From the NCBI GenBank assembly GCA_023265025.1, contig JAHFUP010000003.1, forward strand, positions 1 through 64,000: a DNA stretch of 64,000 bases, written 5' to 3'. Both the position numbers and the translations under genes were made by a program. Under the pieces are notes generated by a model, which saw only the letters and a program-made list of their open reading frames with translations, had not been told where the DNA came from and ran no database searches. Numbering within the stretch: position 1 is the first letter of the stretch; every line of letters begins with the position of its first letter. The stretch is from Acidimicrobiia bacterium. GTDB taxonomy: Bacteria > Actinomycetota > Acidimicrobiia > Acidimicrobiales > AC-14. Shown piece by piece: positions 25,673 to 34,810 of the stretch.

Positions 25673-27702
25673 TGGTGGGCCATGGCGCCGTGATGGTCGG
25701 CGGGCGCCGGCGGGGGGGCCGGCGGTCGTTTCTCACCGTCGGGTGACAGGTCGAGCCGGCGCAGCAGCTGGGCGTTGAGGGCGACGACCACCGTGGAGAC
25801 GCTCATCAGAATGGCCCCCACCGCCGGCGACAGCGTGATGCCGGCCCATGCCAGCACGCCGGCGGCCAGGGGGATGGCGACGAGGTTGTAGCCGGCGCCC
25901 CACGCCAGGTTCTGGACCATCTTCCGGTAGGCGGCCCGGGACAGCGTGATGACCCCGATCACGGCCCGAGGGTCCGACGACGCCAGCACCACGCCGGCCG
26001 ACTCGATGGCCACGTCGGTGCCGGCGCCGATGGCGATCCCGACGTCGGCCCGGGCCAGGGCGGGGGCGTCGTTGACCCCGTCGCCCACCATGGCGACGAC
26101 CCGTAAACCACGATCCTGCAGCCTGGTGACGGCGGCGTCCTTGTCCTCGGGGAGGACATCGGCCATCACCTCGTCGACGCCGAGCTGCACGCCGACGGCC
26201 TCGGCCACTGTCCTGGCGTCGCCCGTGATCATGACGACCCGGACCCCGAGGCGGTGGAGCCCGTCCACCGCCTGCTTCGACTCGGGTCGGACCTCGTCCT
26301 CCAGGGCGAGGGCGCCGGCGATCCGGCCGTCCCGGACGACGTGGAGCACCGCCGCGCCCCGCGCCGACCAGGCGTCCACCTGGGTGGCCAGCTCGGCCGC
26401 CGGCGCCAGGCCGAGCTGGCGGAGCAGGGCGGGGCCGCCGACGGCGACCCGGCTCCCGTCGACGGTCGCCTCCACGCCCCGGCCGGCGATGGCCTTGAAG
26501 TCCGTGGCCCGGGGGGCGCCGACTGCGGTCGCGACGATTGCCCGGGCCAGCGGGTGCTCGGAGTCGGCCTCGACCGCGCCCGCCAGTGCCAGCAGTTCGT
26601 CCTCGGACACGCCGGCGGCCGGCGCCACCCCGGTTACCACGTGGGCGCCCCTGGTCAGGGTGCCGGTCTTGTCGAACAGGACGGCGTCGACGGTGCGCAT
26701 CCGCTCCAGGGCCAGGCGGTCCTTGACCAAAATGCCGGCCCGGGCCGCGATCGACGTCGACAGGCTCACGACCAGCGGGATGGCCAGGCCGAGGGCGTGG
26801 GGGCAGGCGATGACCAGCACCGTCACCGTGCGCAGGAAGGCCTCGTCGGTGCTGCCGATCGCCGTCCACACCGCGAAGGTGGCGAAGCCCGAGAGGAGGG
26901 CGACGTAGAACAGCAGCGCCGCGGCCCGGTCGGCCAGCGCCTGGGCCCGCGACTTCGACGCCTCGGCTTCGGCCACGAGGCGCTGGATGCCGGCCAGGGC
27001 CGTCTCCTCGCCGACTCTGTCGACCCGGATGCGCAGCGGCGCGTCGGTGGCGACCGTGCCGGCGACCACCCGCTCGCCGGCCTCCTTCGAGACGGGGCGG
27101 GACTCGCCGGTGACCATGGACTCGTCGACCTCGGCCGTGCCCTCGATCACCTCGCCGTCAGCCGGGATTCGGCCCCCTGGACGGACCAGCACCACGTCGC
27201 CGGCCCGCAGGTCGCCCACCGGGACCGTCTCGGTGGCGCCGTCGGGGCGGACGACCCGCTCGGCCTCGTCGGGCAGCAGGGCGGCGAGCGCAGCGAGGGC
27301 CCCCTGGGCCTGGCCGAGGGCCCGCATCTCCAGCCAGTGGCCGAGCAGCATGATCGTCACGAGGGTGGTCAGCTCGGCCCACAGGTCGGCGTCGAGAAGG
27401 TCGAGGGTGGTGGCCGCCGACGCGCCGAAGGCCACCAGCAGGCCCATGGAGATCAGCAACATCATCCCCGGCCGGCGGCTGCGGAGCTCGTCCCAGCCGG
27501 CCCGGAGGAACACCGGGCCGCCGTAGAGGAAGGTCAGGGTGCCCAGGACGGGGCCGACCCAGTGGTCGCCGGAGAACGCCGGCGGCGTCCACCCGGTGAG
27601 GGTCATGAGCATGTGGCTGTAGATGACGACGGGGACGGTCAGGACGAGGCTGAGCCAGAACCGCCGGCGAAACATCGCTGCGTGATCGTGGTGCCCGTGC
27701 AT
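25669..27702 (-). CDS. Copper-type P1B ATPase (CopB-like, CPH motif)
   Basis: This 677-residue protein shows the P-type ATPase hallmarks TGES at 198-201, phosphorylated Asp344 in DKTGT, and MVGDGVNDAPAL in the P domain. The transmembrane metal motif is CPH (300-302), which marks the CopB subgroup, probably Cu(I)/Cu(II) export. There is no CxxC metal-binding domain. Instead the N-terminus carries HGHHDH and the C-terminus DHHGAMAHH. ATG 27702 is preceded by GGAGG five bases away; a TTG at 27714 is less likely. It diverges from csoR with CsoR-like sites between. Confidence 0.92.
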   Translation of the reverse strand: MHGHHDHAAMFRRRFWLSLVLTVPVVIYSHMLMTLTGWTPPAFSGDHWVGPVLGTLTFLYGGPVFLRAGWDELRSRRPGMMLLISMGLLVAFGASAATTLDLLDADLWAELTTLVTIMLLGHWLEMRALGQAQGALAALAALLPDEAERVVRPDGATETVPVGDLRAGDVVLVRPGGRIPADGEVIEGTAEVDESMVTGESRPVSKEAGERVVAGTVATDAPLRIRVDRVGEETALAGIQRLVAEAEASKSRAQALADRAAALLFYVALLSGFATFAVWTAIGSTDEAFLRTVTVLVIACPHALGLAIPLVVSLSTSIAARAGILVKDRLALERMRTVDAVLFDKTGTLTRGAHVVTGVAPAAGVSEDELLALAGAVEADSEHPLARAIVATAVGAPRATDFKAIAGRGVEATVDGSRVAVGGPALLRQLGLAPAAELATQVDAWSARGAAVLHVVRDGRIAGALALEDEVRPESKQAVDGLHRLGVRVVMITGDARTVAEAVGVQLGVDEVMADVLPEDKDAAVTRLQDRGLRVVAMVGDGVNDAPALARADVGIAIGAGTDVAIESAGVVLASSDPRAVIGVITLSRAAYRKMVQNLAWGAGYNLVAIPLAAGVLAWAGITLSPAVGAILMSVSTVVVALNAQLLRRLDLSPDGEKRPPAPPPAPADHHGAMAHH

Positions 27703-27712
27703 GGGGGCCTCC

Positions 27713-27730
27713 AATACCCAGTGGGGGTAT
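27713..27730 (-). promoter_or_regulatory. CsoR-like operator in front of the copper ATPase gene
   Basis: ATACCC-AGTG-GGGGTAT forms an imperfect dyad ending eleven bases before the ATPase start codon. It overlaps the ATPase ribosome-binding region or transcription start, a position suited to repression. Confidence 0.6.
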
Positions 27731-27739
27731 CGTAGTCTT

Positions 27740-27757
27740 ACCCCGTAGGGGTATACT
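27740..27757 (+). promoter_or_regulatory. CsoR-like operator overlapping the csoR -10 box
   Basis: ACCCCGTAGGGGTAT (27740-27754) is a near-perfect dyad. Its right arm runs into TATACT (27752-27757), a consensus-like -10 hexamer 31 bases before the csoR start. Bound repressor would block RNA polymerase directly. Confidence 0.7.
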
Positions 27758-27788
27758 CGTCAAGAGCATTGAGGAGAGGACGGACACG

Positions 27789-28076
27789 ATGGCACAGGCC
27801 AGGGGGTACGCGGCCACCAAGGACCAGCTCCGCGACCGTCTGGCCCGCATCGAGGGCCAGGTGCGGGGCATCGCCCGCATGGTCGAGGAGGACCGCTACT
27901 GCGTGGACATCCTCACCCAGATCAGCGCCATCCAGGCCGCCCTCGACCGGGTGGGCCTCGGTCTCCTCGATGACCACGCCCGGCACTGCCTCATCGGCGG
28001 CCACGGCGGCCCGACCGACCCGGAGGATCAGGTCCAGGAGCTGATGGGCGCCGTCGGCCGCATGCTCTCCCGCTAG
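27789..28076 (+). CDS. csoR: Copper-sensing repressor CsoR
   Basis: This 95-residue helical protein of the CsoR/RcnR family has the Cu(I) ligand set Cys38 (DRYCVDIL), His63 and Cys67 (HARHC), in the spacing of mycobacterial CsoR. Copper binding releases DNA. GAGGAGAGGA lies upstream of ATG 27789. Two operator-like dyads occupy the divergent promoter shared with the copper ATPase gene. A third very similar site is found at 21852. Confidence 0.94.
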   Translation: MAQARGYAATKDQLRDRLARIEGQVRGIARMVEEDRYCVDILTQISAIQAALDRVGLGLLDDHARHCLIGGHGGPTDPEDQVQELMGAVGRMLSR

Positions 28077-28096
28077 CTAGACCCCACCCCGAATCT

Positions 28097-28132
28097 GCTG
28101 CAGTTGGCCGCGTATGCGCGGCCAACTGCAGC
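28097..28132. terminator. Strong hairpin between csoR and the ABC-2 permease gene
   Basis: A perfect 16-base stem, GCTGCAGTTGGCCGCG and its complement, closes a TATG loop. It lies between two convergent genes and could terminate both; it has no T tract on either strand. Confidence 0.75.
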
Positions 28133-28145
28133 CAGTTCGCTTCAG

Positions 28146-28868
28146 TCACTCCCAGCGGAAGGTCGCCGCCGCCGCCGCCGGAGCGGCGACGGCCCAGACC
28201 GCCAGGACCGCCCACGCCCGGCCGGGCACGGCGCCGGCGGTCGACGCGGCGTGGACGACGTCGGATAGGGCGGCCGCCGGCAACGCCCGGGCGACGGCCC
28301 GGAGGGCGCCGGGCAGCTCCTCGACCGGGATGACCATCCCGCCGAGCAGCAGCAATACCAGGTAGAGCCCGTTGGCCGCAGCGAGGACGGCCTCGCCCCG
28401 GAGGCGGCCGGCCATGAGCAGGCCGAGGCCGGCGAAGGCCACCGTCGCCAGCACCATGGCCAGCACGATGGCGCCGGCCGACCCCGACGGGCGCCAGCCG
28501 AGCAACAGCGAGACGACCGTCAGCACCGCGACCTGGAGCAGCTCGACGGCGAGAATGGCCAGCGTCTTGGCCGCCAGCAGGGCGCCCCGGCCCAGCGGGG
28601 TCGACCCCAGGCGCTTGAGCACGCCGTACTGGCGCTCGAAGCCGGTGGCGATGCCCAGGCCCACCATGGCGGTCGACATCACCGCCAGGGCCAGGATGCC
28701 GGGCGCCAGGAAGTCGATGGGGTCGTCGGTGCCGGTGGGCAGGACGTCGACCAGCGAGAAGAACACGAGCAGCAGCACGGGGATGCCGAGCGACAGCAGC
28801 ACCGACTCGCCCCGCCGAAGGGTCAGGACCAGCTCGACTCGGGTCTGGGCCAGCACCCGCTTGATCAC
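28146..28868 (-). CDS. ABC-2 type transporter permease
   Basis: This 240-residue membrane protein of six helices has the ABC-2 features FERQYGVLKRLGSTPLGRG near 78-96 and GGMVIPVEELPG in the last third. It starts at GTG 28868, preceded by GGGGGAG, and overlaps the ATPase stop by four bases. With the ATPase it forms an exporter of the drug/lipid/polyketide type; the substrate is unknown. Confidence 0.88.
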   Translation of the reverse strand: MIKRVLAQTRVELVLTLRRGESVLLSLGIPVLLLVFFSLVDVLPTGTDDPIDFLAPGILALAVMSTAMVGLGIATGFERQYGVLKRLGSTPLGRGALLAAKTLAILAVELLQVAVLTVVSLLLGWRPSGSAGAIVLAMVLATVAFAGLGLLMAGRLRGEAVLAAANGLYLVLLLLGGMVIPVEELPGALRAVARALPAAALSDVVHAASTAGAVPGRAWAVLAVWAVAAPAAAAATFRWE

Positions 28869-29779
28869 GGCTCCCCCGTCAGGCGCAGGAAGACGTCTTC
28901 GAGCGACTGCCGCCCCGCCCGCAGGTCGCCCAGGGGCAGGTCGTGCTCGGCCAGCCACGCGGTCAACGCCGCGATCGTCGCCGGCGCCGGCGGCGTGGCC
29001 ACCGAGTACTCACCGGCGCGGACCTCGACCACGGGCGCACCCAGCGCGGCCGACAACGCGGCGACGTCGAGCCCCGCCGGCGCCCCGAAGTCGATCGTCG
29101 TCCGCTCGACCGCCGACATGAGCTCGGCCGGCGTGCCCTGGGCCAGCAGCCGGCCATGGTCGACGATCACGACCCGGTCGGCCACCCGCTCGGCCTCGTC
29201 GAGCTCGTGGGTGGCGAGGAGCACGCACGTTCCCCGTTCCCGCAGCTCGGCGATGACCTCCCGGATCACCTGGCGCCCGGCCACGTCCACGCCGGCGGTG
29301 GGCTCGTCGAGGAACGCGACATCGGGCCGGCCGACCAGGGCCAGCGCCAGGGACAGCCGCTGCTGCTCGCCCCCCGACAGCCGGCGCCACGGTGTGCGGG
29401 CCACGCCGGCCAGGCCGAGGCGGTCGAGCAGCGCGGCCGGATCCTCCGGCGTGTCGTAGAAGGCGGCGAACAGCCGGAGCGCCTCGATCGGCTTGATGCC
29501 CGGGTAGACGCCACCCTTCTGGAGCATGACCCCGATACGGGGCGTGAGCCGGGCGTGATCGGCAACCGGATCCAGGTCGAGCACCCGCACCGAGCCCGAG
29601 GTGGGCGACTTGTAGCCCTCCAGCGTCTCCACCGTTGTGGTCTTGCCGGCGCCGTTCGGGCCCAGCAGGGCCAGCACCTCGCCGGCCTCGGCCGAGAACG
29701 AGAGGCCGTCGACGGCGGTCACGTCGCCGGCGTAGCGCACCACCAGCCGGGAAACGTCGAGAGCCGGCACCGGCGGCAC
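28865..29779 (-). CDS. ABC-2 type transporter ATPase
   Basis: This 304-residue protein has Walker A GPNGAGKTT near 42, signature LSGGEQQR near 139, Walker B VAFLDEPTAGVD near 158 and the switch His in ATHEL. The C-terminal 80 residues match the DrrA-type extension and end in SLEDVFLRLTG, typical of this family. GTG 29779 is chosen because AGGGGA stands upstream; GTG 29770 is nine bases further in. It starts 15 bases from the divergent serS. Confidence 0.92.
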   Translation of the reverse strand: MPPVPALDVSRLVVRYAGDVTAVDGLSFSAEAGEVLALLGPNGAGKTTTVETLEGYKSPTSGSVRVLDLDPVADHARLTPRIGVMLQKGGVYPGIKPIEALRLFAAFYDTPEDPAALLDRLGLAGVARTPWRRLSGGEQQRLSLALALVGRPDVAFLDEPTAGVDVAGRQVIREVIAELRERGTCVLLATHELDEAERVADRVVIVDHGRLLAQGTPAELMSAVERTTIDFGAPAGLDVAALSAALGAPVVEVRAGEYSVATPPAPATIAALTAWLAEHDLPLGDLRAGRQSLEDVFLRLTGEP

Positions 29780-29794
29780 GCTACCGTCCCCTGC

Positions 29795-31078
29795 ATGCTC
29801 GACCCCAGGCGGCTGCGGACCGACCTCGACGCCGTGAAGGCGGGACTGGCCCGCCGGGGCCTCGATCTGTCCGAGATCGAGCGGGCCGCCGCCCTGGAGG
29901 CCGAGGAGCGGTCCCTGAAGGCGACGGTAGAGGGCCTCCGAGCCCAGGTGCGCAACCTCTCCAAGGAGGTCGGGCAGGCGCGAAAGGCGGGAGATGTCGC
30001 CACGGCAGAGGCCAAGGCCGACGAGAGCCGCCGCGTGGGCGAGGACGAGCGCAAGCTCGACGCCGAGGTGGCCCGGATCGGCGCCGAGCTGCGCGACATC
30101 CTCCTGCGCACCCCCAACCTGCCCGCCGACGACTGCCCCGGGGGGGCGAGCGAGCACGACAACGTGATCGTCCGGGTCGAGGACTACGACGCCGGCGCCT
30201 ACGGCGACCACCAGCGCGTCCCGCACTGGGAGGTGGGCGCCACGCTGGGCATCCTCGACCTCGAGCGCGGGGCCAAGCTGTCCGGCTCGATGTTCCCGGT
30301 CTTCCGGGGCCAGGGCGCCACCCTCGGGCGGGCACTCTGCCAGCTGGCCCTCGACCGCAACGCGGACGCGTACGAGGAGATCCGCCCGCCCAGCCTCGTC
30401 CGCACCGACACGATGGTGTCCACCGGGCACCTGCCCAAGTTCGCCGACGAGGGCTACCACCTGGAGCGCGACGACCTGTGGGCCATCCCTACGGCCGAAG
30501 TCCCGCTGACCTCCCTCGGCCGCGACGAGATCATCCCCGAGGCCGACCTGCCCATGCGGCTCATGGCGTACACCCCGTGCTTCCGCCGGGAGGCCGGCGC
30601 CGCCGGCCGTGACACCCGCGGCCTCCTGCGGGTGCACGAATTCGACAAGGTGGAGATCCTCAGCTACGCCACGCCGGACCAGGCGGCCGAGGCGCACGCC
30701 GACATCCTGGCCAGAGCCGAGGGATCGCTCAAGGCCCTGGGCCTGGCGTACCGGGTCCTCGACCTGTGCGCCGGCGACCTCGGCGCGTCGGCGGCCCGCA
30801 CCTTCGACCTGGAGGTCTACGCCCCGGGCTGCGACATGTGGCTGGAGGCCTCGTCGGTGTCGTGGTTCAGCGACTACCAGGCCCGCCGGGCCAACATCCG
30901 CTACCGGCCGGCGACGGGCGGCGGCACGAACGTCGTGCACACCCTCAACGGCTCCGCGCTGGCGGTCCCGAGGGTCTGGGCCGCGGTGGTCGAGACCTAC
31001 CGCCGGCCCGACGGCAGCGTCGCCGTCCCCGAGGCGTTGTGGCCGTACTTCCGGGGTGCTCGTAGCATCTCGGGATGA
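29795..31078 (+). CDS. serS: Serine-tRNA ligase
   Basis: This 427-residue protein has an N-terminal antiparallel coiled coil (residues 30-100) that binds the long variable arm of tRNA-Ser. The class II catalytic core follows, with motif 2 (FRREAGAAGRDTRGLLRVHEF) and motif 3 (NGSALAVPR). It charges tRNA-Ser with serine. Full length and no defects are visible. The start is ATG 29795, the only one that gives the usual MLDPRxLR beginning. Confidence 0.97.
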   Translation: MLDPRRLRTDLDAVKAGLARRGLDLSEIERAAALEAEERSLKATVEGLRAQVRNLSKEVGQARKAGDVATAEAKADESRRVGEDERKLDAEVARIGAELRDILLRTPNLPADDCPGGASEHDNVIVRVEDYDAGAYGDHQRVPHWEVGATLGILDLERGAKLSGSMFPVFRGQGATLGRALCQLALDRNADAYEEIRPPSLVRTDTMVSTGHLPKFADEGYHLERDDLWAIPTAEVPLTSLGRDEIIPEADLPMRLMAYTPCFRREAGAAGRDTRGLLRVHEFDKVEILSYATPDQAAEAHADILARAEGSLKALGLAYRVLDLCAGDLGASAARTFDLEVYAPGCDMWLEASSVSWFSDYQARRANIRYRPATGGGTNVVHTLNGSALAVPRVWAAVVETYRRPDGSVAVPEALWPYFRGARSISG

Positions 31079-31091
31079 GCGGCATTCCCGC

Positions 31092-31217
31092 ATGAGCACG
31101 GCCCAGGTGCTGTTCGGGATCGCGCTCGGCATCGTGGCCCTGATCATCACCGGGTTCGCCCTGTATGTCGCCTCGTCCACGATGTGGGGCGACCGCTGGT
31201 ACCGCCGCAAGCCATGA
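31092..31217 (+). CDS. 41-residue single-pass membrane peptide upstream of sdhC
   Basis: One hydrophobic segment (residues 5-29) is followed by WGDRWYRRKP, giving a short positively charged tail. The stop TGA overlaps the sdhC ATG at 31214, so the two are probably translated together. It could be an extra small subunit or assembly peptide of the succinate dehydrogenase anchor. The call rests on the overlap, the composition and the absence of another gene here. Confidence 0.6.
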   Translation: MSTAQVLFGIALGIVALIITGFALYVASSTMWGDRWYRRKP

Positions 31218-31591
31218 GCCCGGCCAGCACCCGGTACAAGGGCAAGTCCGGCCAGTGGGCCTTCCTCGGTCACCGCATCACCGGGTTCCTGGTCTTCCTG
31301 TTCCTGCTGCTGCACATCGTCGACGTCTCGTTGCTCCGCTGGCCGGCCACCTACGACCAGGTCCACCGCCTCTACGGCAACGTGATGCTGCGGTTGTTCG
31401 AGGTCGGCCTGCTCTTCGCCCTCGTGTTCCACACGTTCAACGGCCTGCGGATCGTGGCCGTCGACCTGTTTCCCGACGCCGTCCGCAACCAGCGCCGGCT
31501 ATTCCAGGCCGTGATCGCCATCACCCTGCTGATGGGCATCCCCGGCGGCATCGTGATCCTCTGGCCGTTCATCGACGGGCACCTCTTGTGA
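31214..31591 (+). CDS. sdhC: Succinate dehydrogenase cytochrome b556 subunit
   Basis: This 125-residue protein has three transmembrane helices. The N-terminal GQWAFLGHRITGFLVFLFLLLH segment contains the Ser/Arg-type quinone-site region, and VFHTFNGLRI near 76 carries the likely heme-ligating His. It anchors the dehydrogenase and passes electrons to quinone. The usual sdhA and sdhB are not downstream; only sdhD follows. Confidence 0.9.
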   Translation: MSPASTRYKGKSGQWAFLGHRITGFLVFLFLLLHIVDVSLLRWPATYDQVHRLYGNVMLRLFEVGLLFALVFHTFNGLRIVAVDLFPDAVRNQRRLFQAVIAITLLMGIPGGIVILWPFIDGHLL

Positions 31592-31989
31592 CCGCTCTCG
31601 ATGTCCCGCCCACCAAGCCCCGCAAGCCCAATTCTCGGAAACGGAGTGCCGAGGCGTGGTCGTGGGCGTTCATGCGGCTGTCGGGCCTGGCGCTCGTGTT
31701 CCTGGCCCTCGTCCACTTCTCGATCACCCACATCGTCAACGACGTGGTCGACACCGACTACGACTTCGTCCTCGATCGCTGGCACAACCCGGCGTGGCGA
31801 CTGTTCGACTGGCTGCTGCTGGTCCTCGCCCTGGGCCACGGGGTCAACGGCCTGCGCTGGATCGTCGACGACTACGTGCGCCGGCCCGGCCCGCGCAAAG
31901 CGGTGAAGGGCGTGCTCTACAGCCTCACCGCGGTGCTCGTCGTGGTGGGGACGCTGACCATCCTGGCCTTCCCGACCCGGCCCCGATAG
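31588..31989 (+). CDS. sdhD: Succinate dehydrogenase membrane anchor subunit
   Basis: This 133-residue protein has three helices, HFSITHIVND near 44-53 and LALGHGVNGLRWIVDDY near 81-97. It pairs with SdhC to bind heme b and quinone. GTG 31588 overlaps the sdhC stop by four bases. The neighbouring gene is an unrelated peptidase-like protein, so the catalytic SdhAB must be encoded elsewhere. Confidence 0.88.
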   Translation: MTALDVPPTKPRKPNSRKRSAEAWSWAFMRLSGLALVFLALVHFSITHIVNDVVDTDYDFVLDRWHNPAWRLFDWLLLVLALGHGVNGLRWIVDDYVRRPGPRKAVKGVLYSLTAVLVVVGTLTILAFPTRPR

Positions 31990-32018
31990 CCGACCGGCCG
32001 GCGTTACCGTTGCTCCCC

Positions 32019-33404
32019 ATGGACGACGACGGCCCGCGCAAGCCCGGCCGTCTCAACGACAGCACCAAGACCACCATCGGCGTGCTGGTGGCCATGGTCG
32101 TCGTCCTGATCGTCGCCGGCATCGGCATCGCCACCGTCCGCGACGCCCAGGACACCATCGAGCGGGTCAAGGAGTCGGCGGCGACGACGTCGACCGTGCC
32201 CGGTGCCACGGCCACGACGGCGCCGGCCAGCGACCTCACGCCGGAGCAGTCGCGTGTGGTCGAGGAGATCAAGGCCCAGGTGGCCGCCATCCGGGGCCTG
32301 CCCTGGAAGGGCACCCTGCCCATCAAGGTGCTGACCAAGGACCAGCTGGCCCAGCGGGTGCGGGCGCTCAACGCCAAGGAGATCGCCGAGAACCGCGAGG
32401 AGCTGACCACCGACGAGTCGATCCTCAAGCTGCTCCGGCTCATCGGCAAGGACGTGGACTACGCCAAGACCCTCGACGCCATCCTCGCCGGCGGCGTGCT
32501 GGGGTTCTACGACGACGAGCTCAAGGAACTGTTCGTCGGCGGTGGTGGCACGGCCACCCCCGACCCGGCGACGCGGGCCACGCTGGCCCACGAGCTCACC
32601 CACGCCCTGACCGACCAGCACTTCGACTTCGGCACCCGGACCAAGGCGCTCGACGACGCGGACAAGACCGAGGAGGTGGCCGCCTTCAGCGCCCTCATCG
32701 AGGGTGACGCCGAGTTGGTGGCCACCTTGTGGCAGGACAAGCACCTGAGCGCTCGGGAACGCCAGCAGGCGGCCAACGGGAGCTCGGCCGACCCGGGCGT
32801 CTACGCCTCGGCCCCGCCCTACCTGCTGGCGTCGCTGTTCTTCCCCTACGAGGACGGCCTGAACTTCGTGCAGAGCCGCTACAAGGCCGGCGGCTTCGCC
32901 GAGGTCGACAAGGCCTACCGCAACCCGCCCACGTCCACCGAGCACATCCTCCACCCCGAGACCTACGTCTCGAGCCCGGCGTGGACGGCGCCATCGCTGC
33001 CGGACCTGGCCGCGGCGACAGGGTGCGGCAAGGTCGACTCCGGCACCCTCGGCGAGTTCGACATGGGCCAGGTGCTGGCCCGCCAGCTCCCCAGCACCGA
33101 CGCCCACAACGCCGCCGCCGGTTGGAACGGCGACGCCTACGGCGTGGTGCGCTGCGGCGCCGCCCTCGGCCTGGCCGACCGGTGGCAGGCCGACGACATG
33201 GCCGCCGCCACCCGGCTGGCCGATGCGCTGGCTCGCTGGGGCAGGGGCTGGTCGGGGTCGACGCGGAACACCGACGCCGAGGGACGCTTCACCGGGCCGA
33301 ACGGGAGTGGGCGGGTCGTCCGCACGGGCGGGCGGGTCGACCTCATCCTGGCCGACGACGCCGCCACCGCCGACAAGGTGGCCCGGGCGCTGCTCGCCGC
33401 GTGA
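32019..33404 (+). CDS. Membrane-anchored putative zinc metallopeptidase
   Basis: This 461-residue protein has one transmembrane helix at 19-40 and a Thr/Ala-rich linker. An external domain follows with LAHELTHALTDQHFD (HELTH at 191-195), an HExxH zinc site. An EGDAEL stretch about 30 residues on may give the third ligand. I know no exact family match. A peptidase role in the cell envelope is likely but unproven. It starts 29 bases after sdhD. Confidence 0.75.
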   Translation: MDDDGPRKPGRLNDSTKTTIGVLVAMVVVLIVAGIGIATVRDAQDTIERVKESAATTSTVPGATATTAPASDLTPEQSRVVEEIKAQVAAIRGLPWKGTLPIKVLTKDQLAQRVRALNAKEIAENREELTTDESILKLLRLIGKDVDYAKTLDAILAGGVLGFYDDELKELFVGGGGTATPDPATRATLAHELTHALTDQHFDFGTRTKALDDADKTEEVAAFSALIEGDAELVATLWQDKHLSARERQQAANGSSADPGVYASAPPYLLASLFFPYEDGLNFVQSRYKAGGFAEVDKAYRNPPTSTEHILHPETYVSSPAWTAPSLPDLAAATGCGKVDSGTLGEFDMGQVLARQLPSTDAHNAAAGWNGDAYGVVRCGAALGLADRWQADDMAAATRLADALARWGRGWSGSTRNTDAEGRFTGPNGSGRVVRTGGRVDLILADDAATADKVARALLAA

Positions 33405-33467
33405 CCGGCCCGGGAGGCCGGTCCATCAAGCACTCACTGGGACACTCTCCCGAAGGGAGTATGGACC
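33403..33467. terminator. Nested inverted repeats between convergent genes
   Basis: GACCGGCC/GGCCGGTC (33403-33423) is an 8-base stem with a CGGGA loop that overlaps the peptidase stop codon. GGTCCAT at 33420 pairs with ATGGACC at 33461 and encloses a CTCCC-GAA-GGGAG hairpin. Together they can form alternative terminators for the two convergent genes. Confidence 0.55.
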
Positions 33468-33478
33468 AGTGACCCCGA

Positions 33479-34810
33479 TCACGCCCGGCGCCGGCGGGCG
33501 CCACTCGGCACGGGGCTGCCGGCGGTCTGGGGTGCGCCCGCCGGCGACCGCCGCGCCGCCCACCGGGGCAGGAGCGCGAAGGCGGCGGCGACCAGCGGGA
33601 ACCCGAGGTAGGGGAGCAGGGTCAGGAACTGCGACCAGAAGCCGGCCCGTCCGCCACCCTCGTCGGGACGGGCCAGCACGTAGAGCCCGAGGCCGGCGTC
33701 GGTGACGACCACGTGCTCCGGCAGCAGGGCGACGCCCACGACGTCGGCGTCGGCGGCGGCGAACTGGGCGACCGTGCGGGGCGTCACCTCGCCGAAGTCG
33801 ACGACGCGCAGCCCGGCGGCATGCCAGGCGACGTAGGCCAGGGACCCGCTGCCCACCAGGCGGCCTGGCGCACCGGCGCCGGGATAGGAGATCGGCTCTT
33901 CCTCGCTCGGCGGCGCGCCCCGCTGCACGTCGAGCACGCGCAGGCGGCCGCCGCCTGCGACCGTGTTCGCGGTGCAGCCTTCCTCGGAGACGACGGCGAT
34001 CGTGCGGTTTCCGAGCGGCAGCAGCGCGGCGTGGGTGGTGTGCGGCTCGCCGCCGGCGCCCTCGGCCGGGCCCGCCGCCGGCCGGGCCGGGCCGGTGGGG
34101 TCGAGCTCGTAGACCCGGCCGTCGCCACGCGCCACGACCACCTCCTCGCCGTCGTCCTGGAGCCGGGCCGCGCCGGCGCAGCCCCGGTCCCGGCCCAGCG
34201 GGTCCGTCCACCGGAACAGTGGCGCCGGTCGGGCGGGATCGGTCACGTTGCTCAGGTCCACGCCGGCCGGGTCGGAGCGGACGGCGAGCACCTGCCCGTC
34301 GCGCCGCTGCGCAAGGGAAATGGTGGTTGCCGCGCCGGCGGTCTCGGCCAGCAGCCGGGGGTGGGGCGGGTCGGTCAGGTCGTAGTACGCCACTTTCCCG
34401 CCAGAACCGCAGCCGGCGCGCGGCGAGAGGGCGACGGCCAGGAGGTCGCCGGTGAACGCCGGCCCCTCGACCGCCAGGGCGTCGAGCGCCGCCGTCGTCC
34501 CCGCCGATAGGGGGATCGACGCGACGACCGCCGGGTGGCGCGGGTCCTTGAGGTTCACGACCTGGGCCGCGGTCGCGGGGCATGCCGTCCCGGCGGCCGG
34601 CGGCGCCTCCGTCGCGACCACGGCGGTCGTGCCGACGACCGTCACGTCGCCGAAGACGCCGGGGCGGCCGAGGTCGGACGCGCCGACCTGCTCGAGGTTG
34701 ACGGCGACCTGTGCGGCCGGCGCCGGCCCGGCGGCCAGGAGCGTTGCCGCCCACAGGGCCGGCGCCACCCGCCAGAACCGTGACGTCCGGGCTACGGTCG
34801 CGTCCGCCAT
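33479..34810 (-). CDS. Secreted LVIVD-repeat-like propeller protein with C-terminal membrane anchor
   Basis: This 443-residue protein has an N-terminal signal-like segment at about 12-32. Repeated units of the form VVNLKDPRHPAVV, YYDLTDPPHPRLL and VDLSNVTDPARPAPL resemble LVIVD-type propeller repeats. A transmembrane helix near 393-415 and an Arg-rich tail follow. Several Cys pairs suggest disulfides. No catalytic motif is seen. Its ATG at 34810 overlaps the ATG of the divergent gene at 34809, so one of the two annotated starts may be shifted. Confidence 0.75.
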   Translation of the reverse strand: MADATVARTSRFWRVAPALWAATLLAAGPAPAAQVAVNLEQVGASDLGRPGVFGDVTVVGTTAVVATEAPPAAGTACPATAAQVVNLKDPRHPAVVASIPLSAGTTAALDALAVEGPAFTGDLLAVALSPRAGCGSGGKVAYYDLTDPPHPRLLAETAGAATTISLAQRRDGQVLAVRSDPAGVDLSNVTDPARPAPLFRWTDPLGRDRGCAGAARLQDDGEEVVVARGDGRVYELDPTGPARPAAGPAEGAGGEPHTTHAALLPLGNRTIAVVSEEGCTANTVAGGGRLRVLDVQRGAPPSEEEPISYPGAGAPGRLVGSGSLAYVAWHAAGLRVVDFGEVTPRTVAQFAAADADVVGVALLPEHVVVTDAGLGLYVLARPDEGGGRAGFWSQFLTLLPYLGFPLVAAAFALLPRWAARRSPAGAPQTAGSPVPSGARRRRA

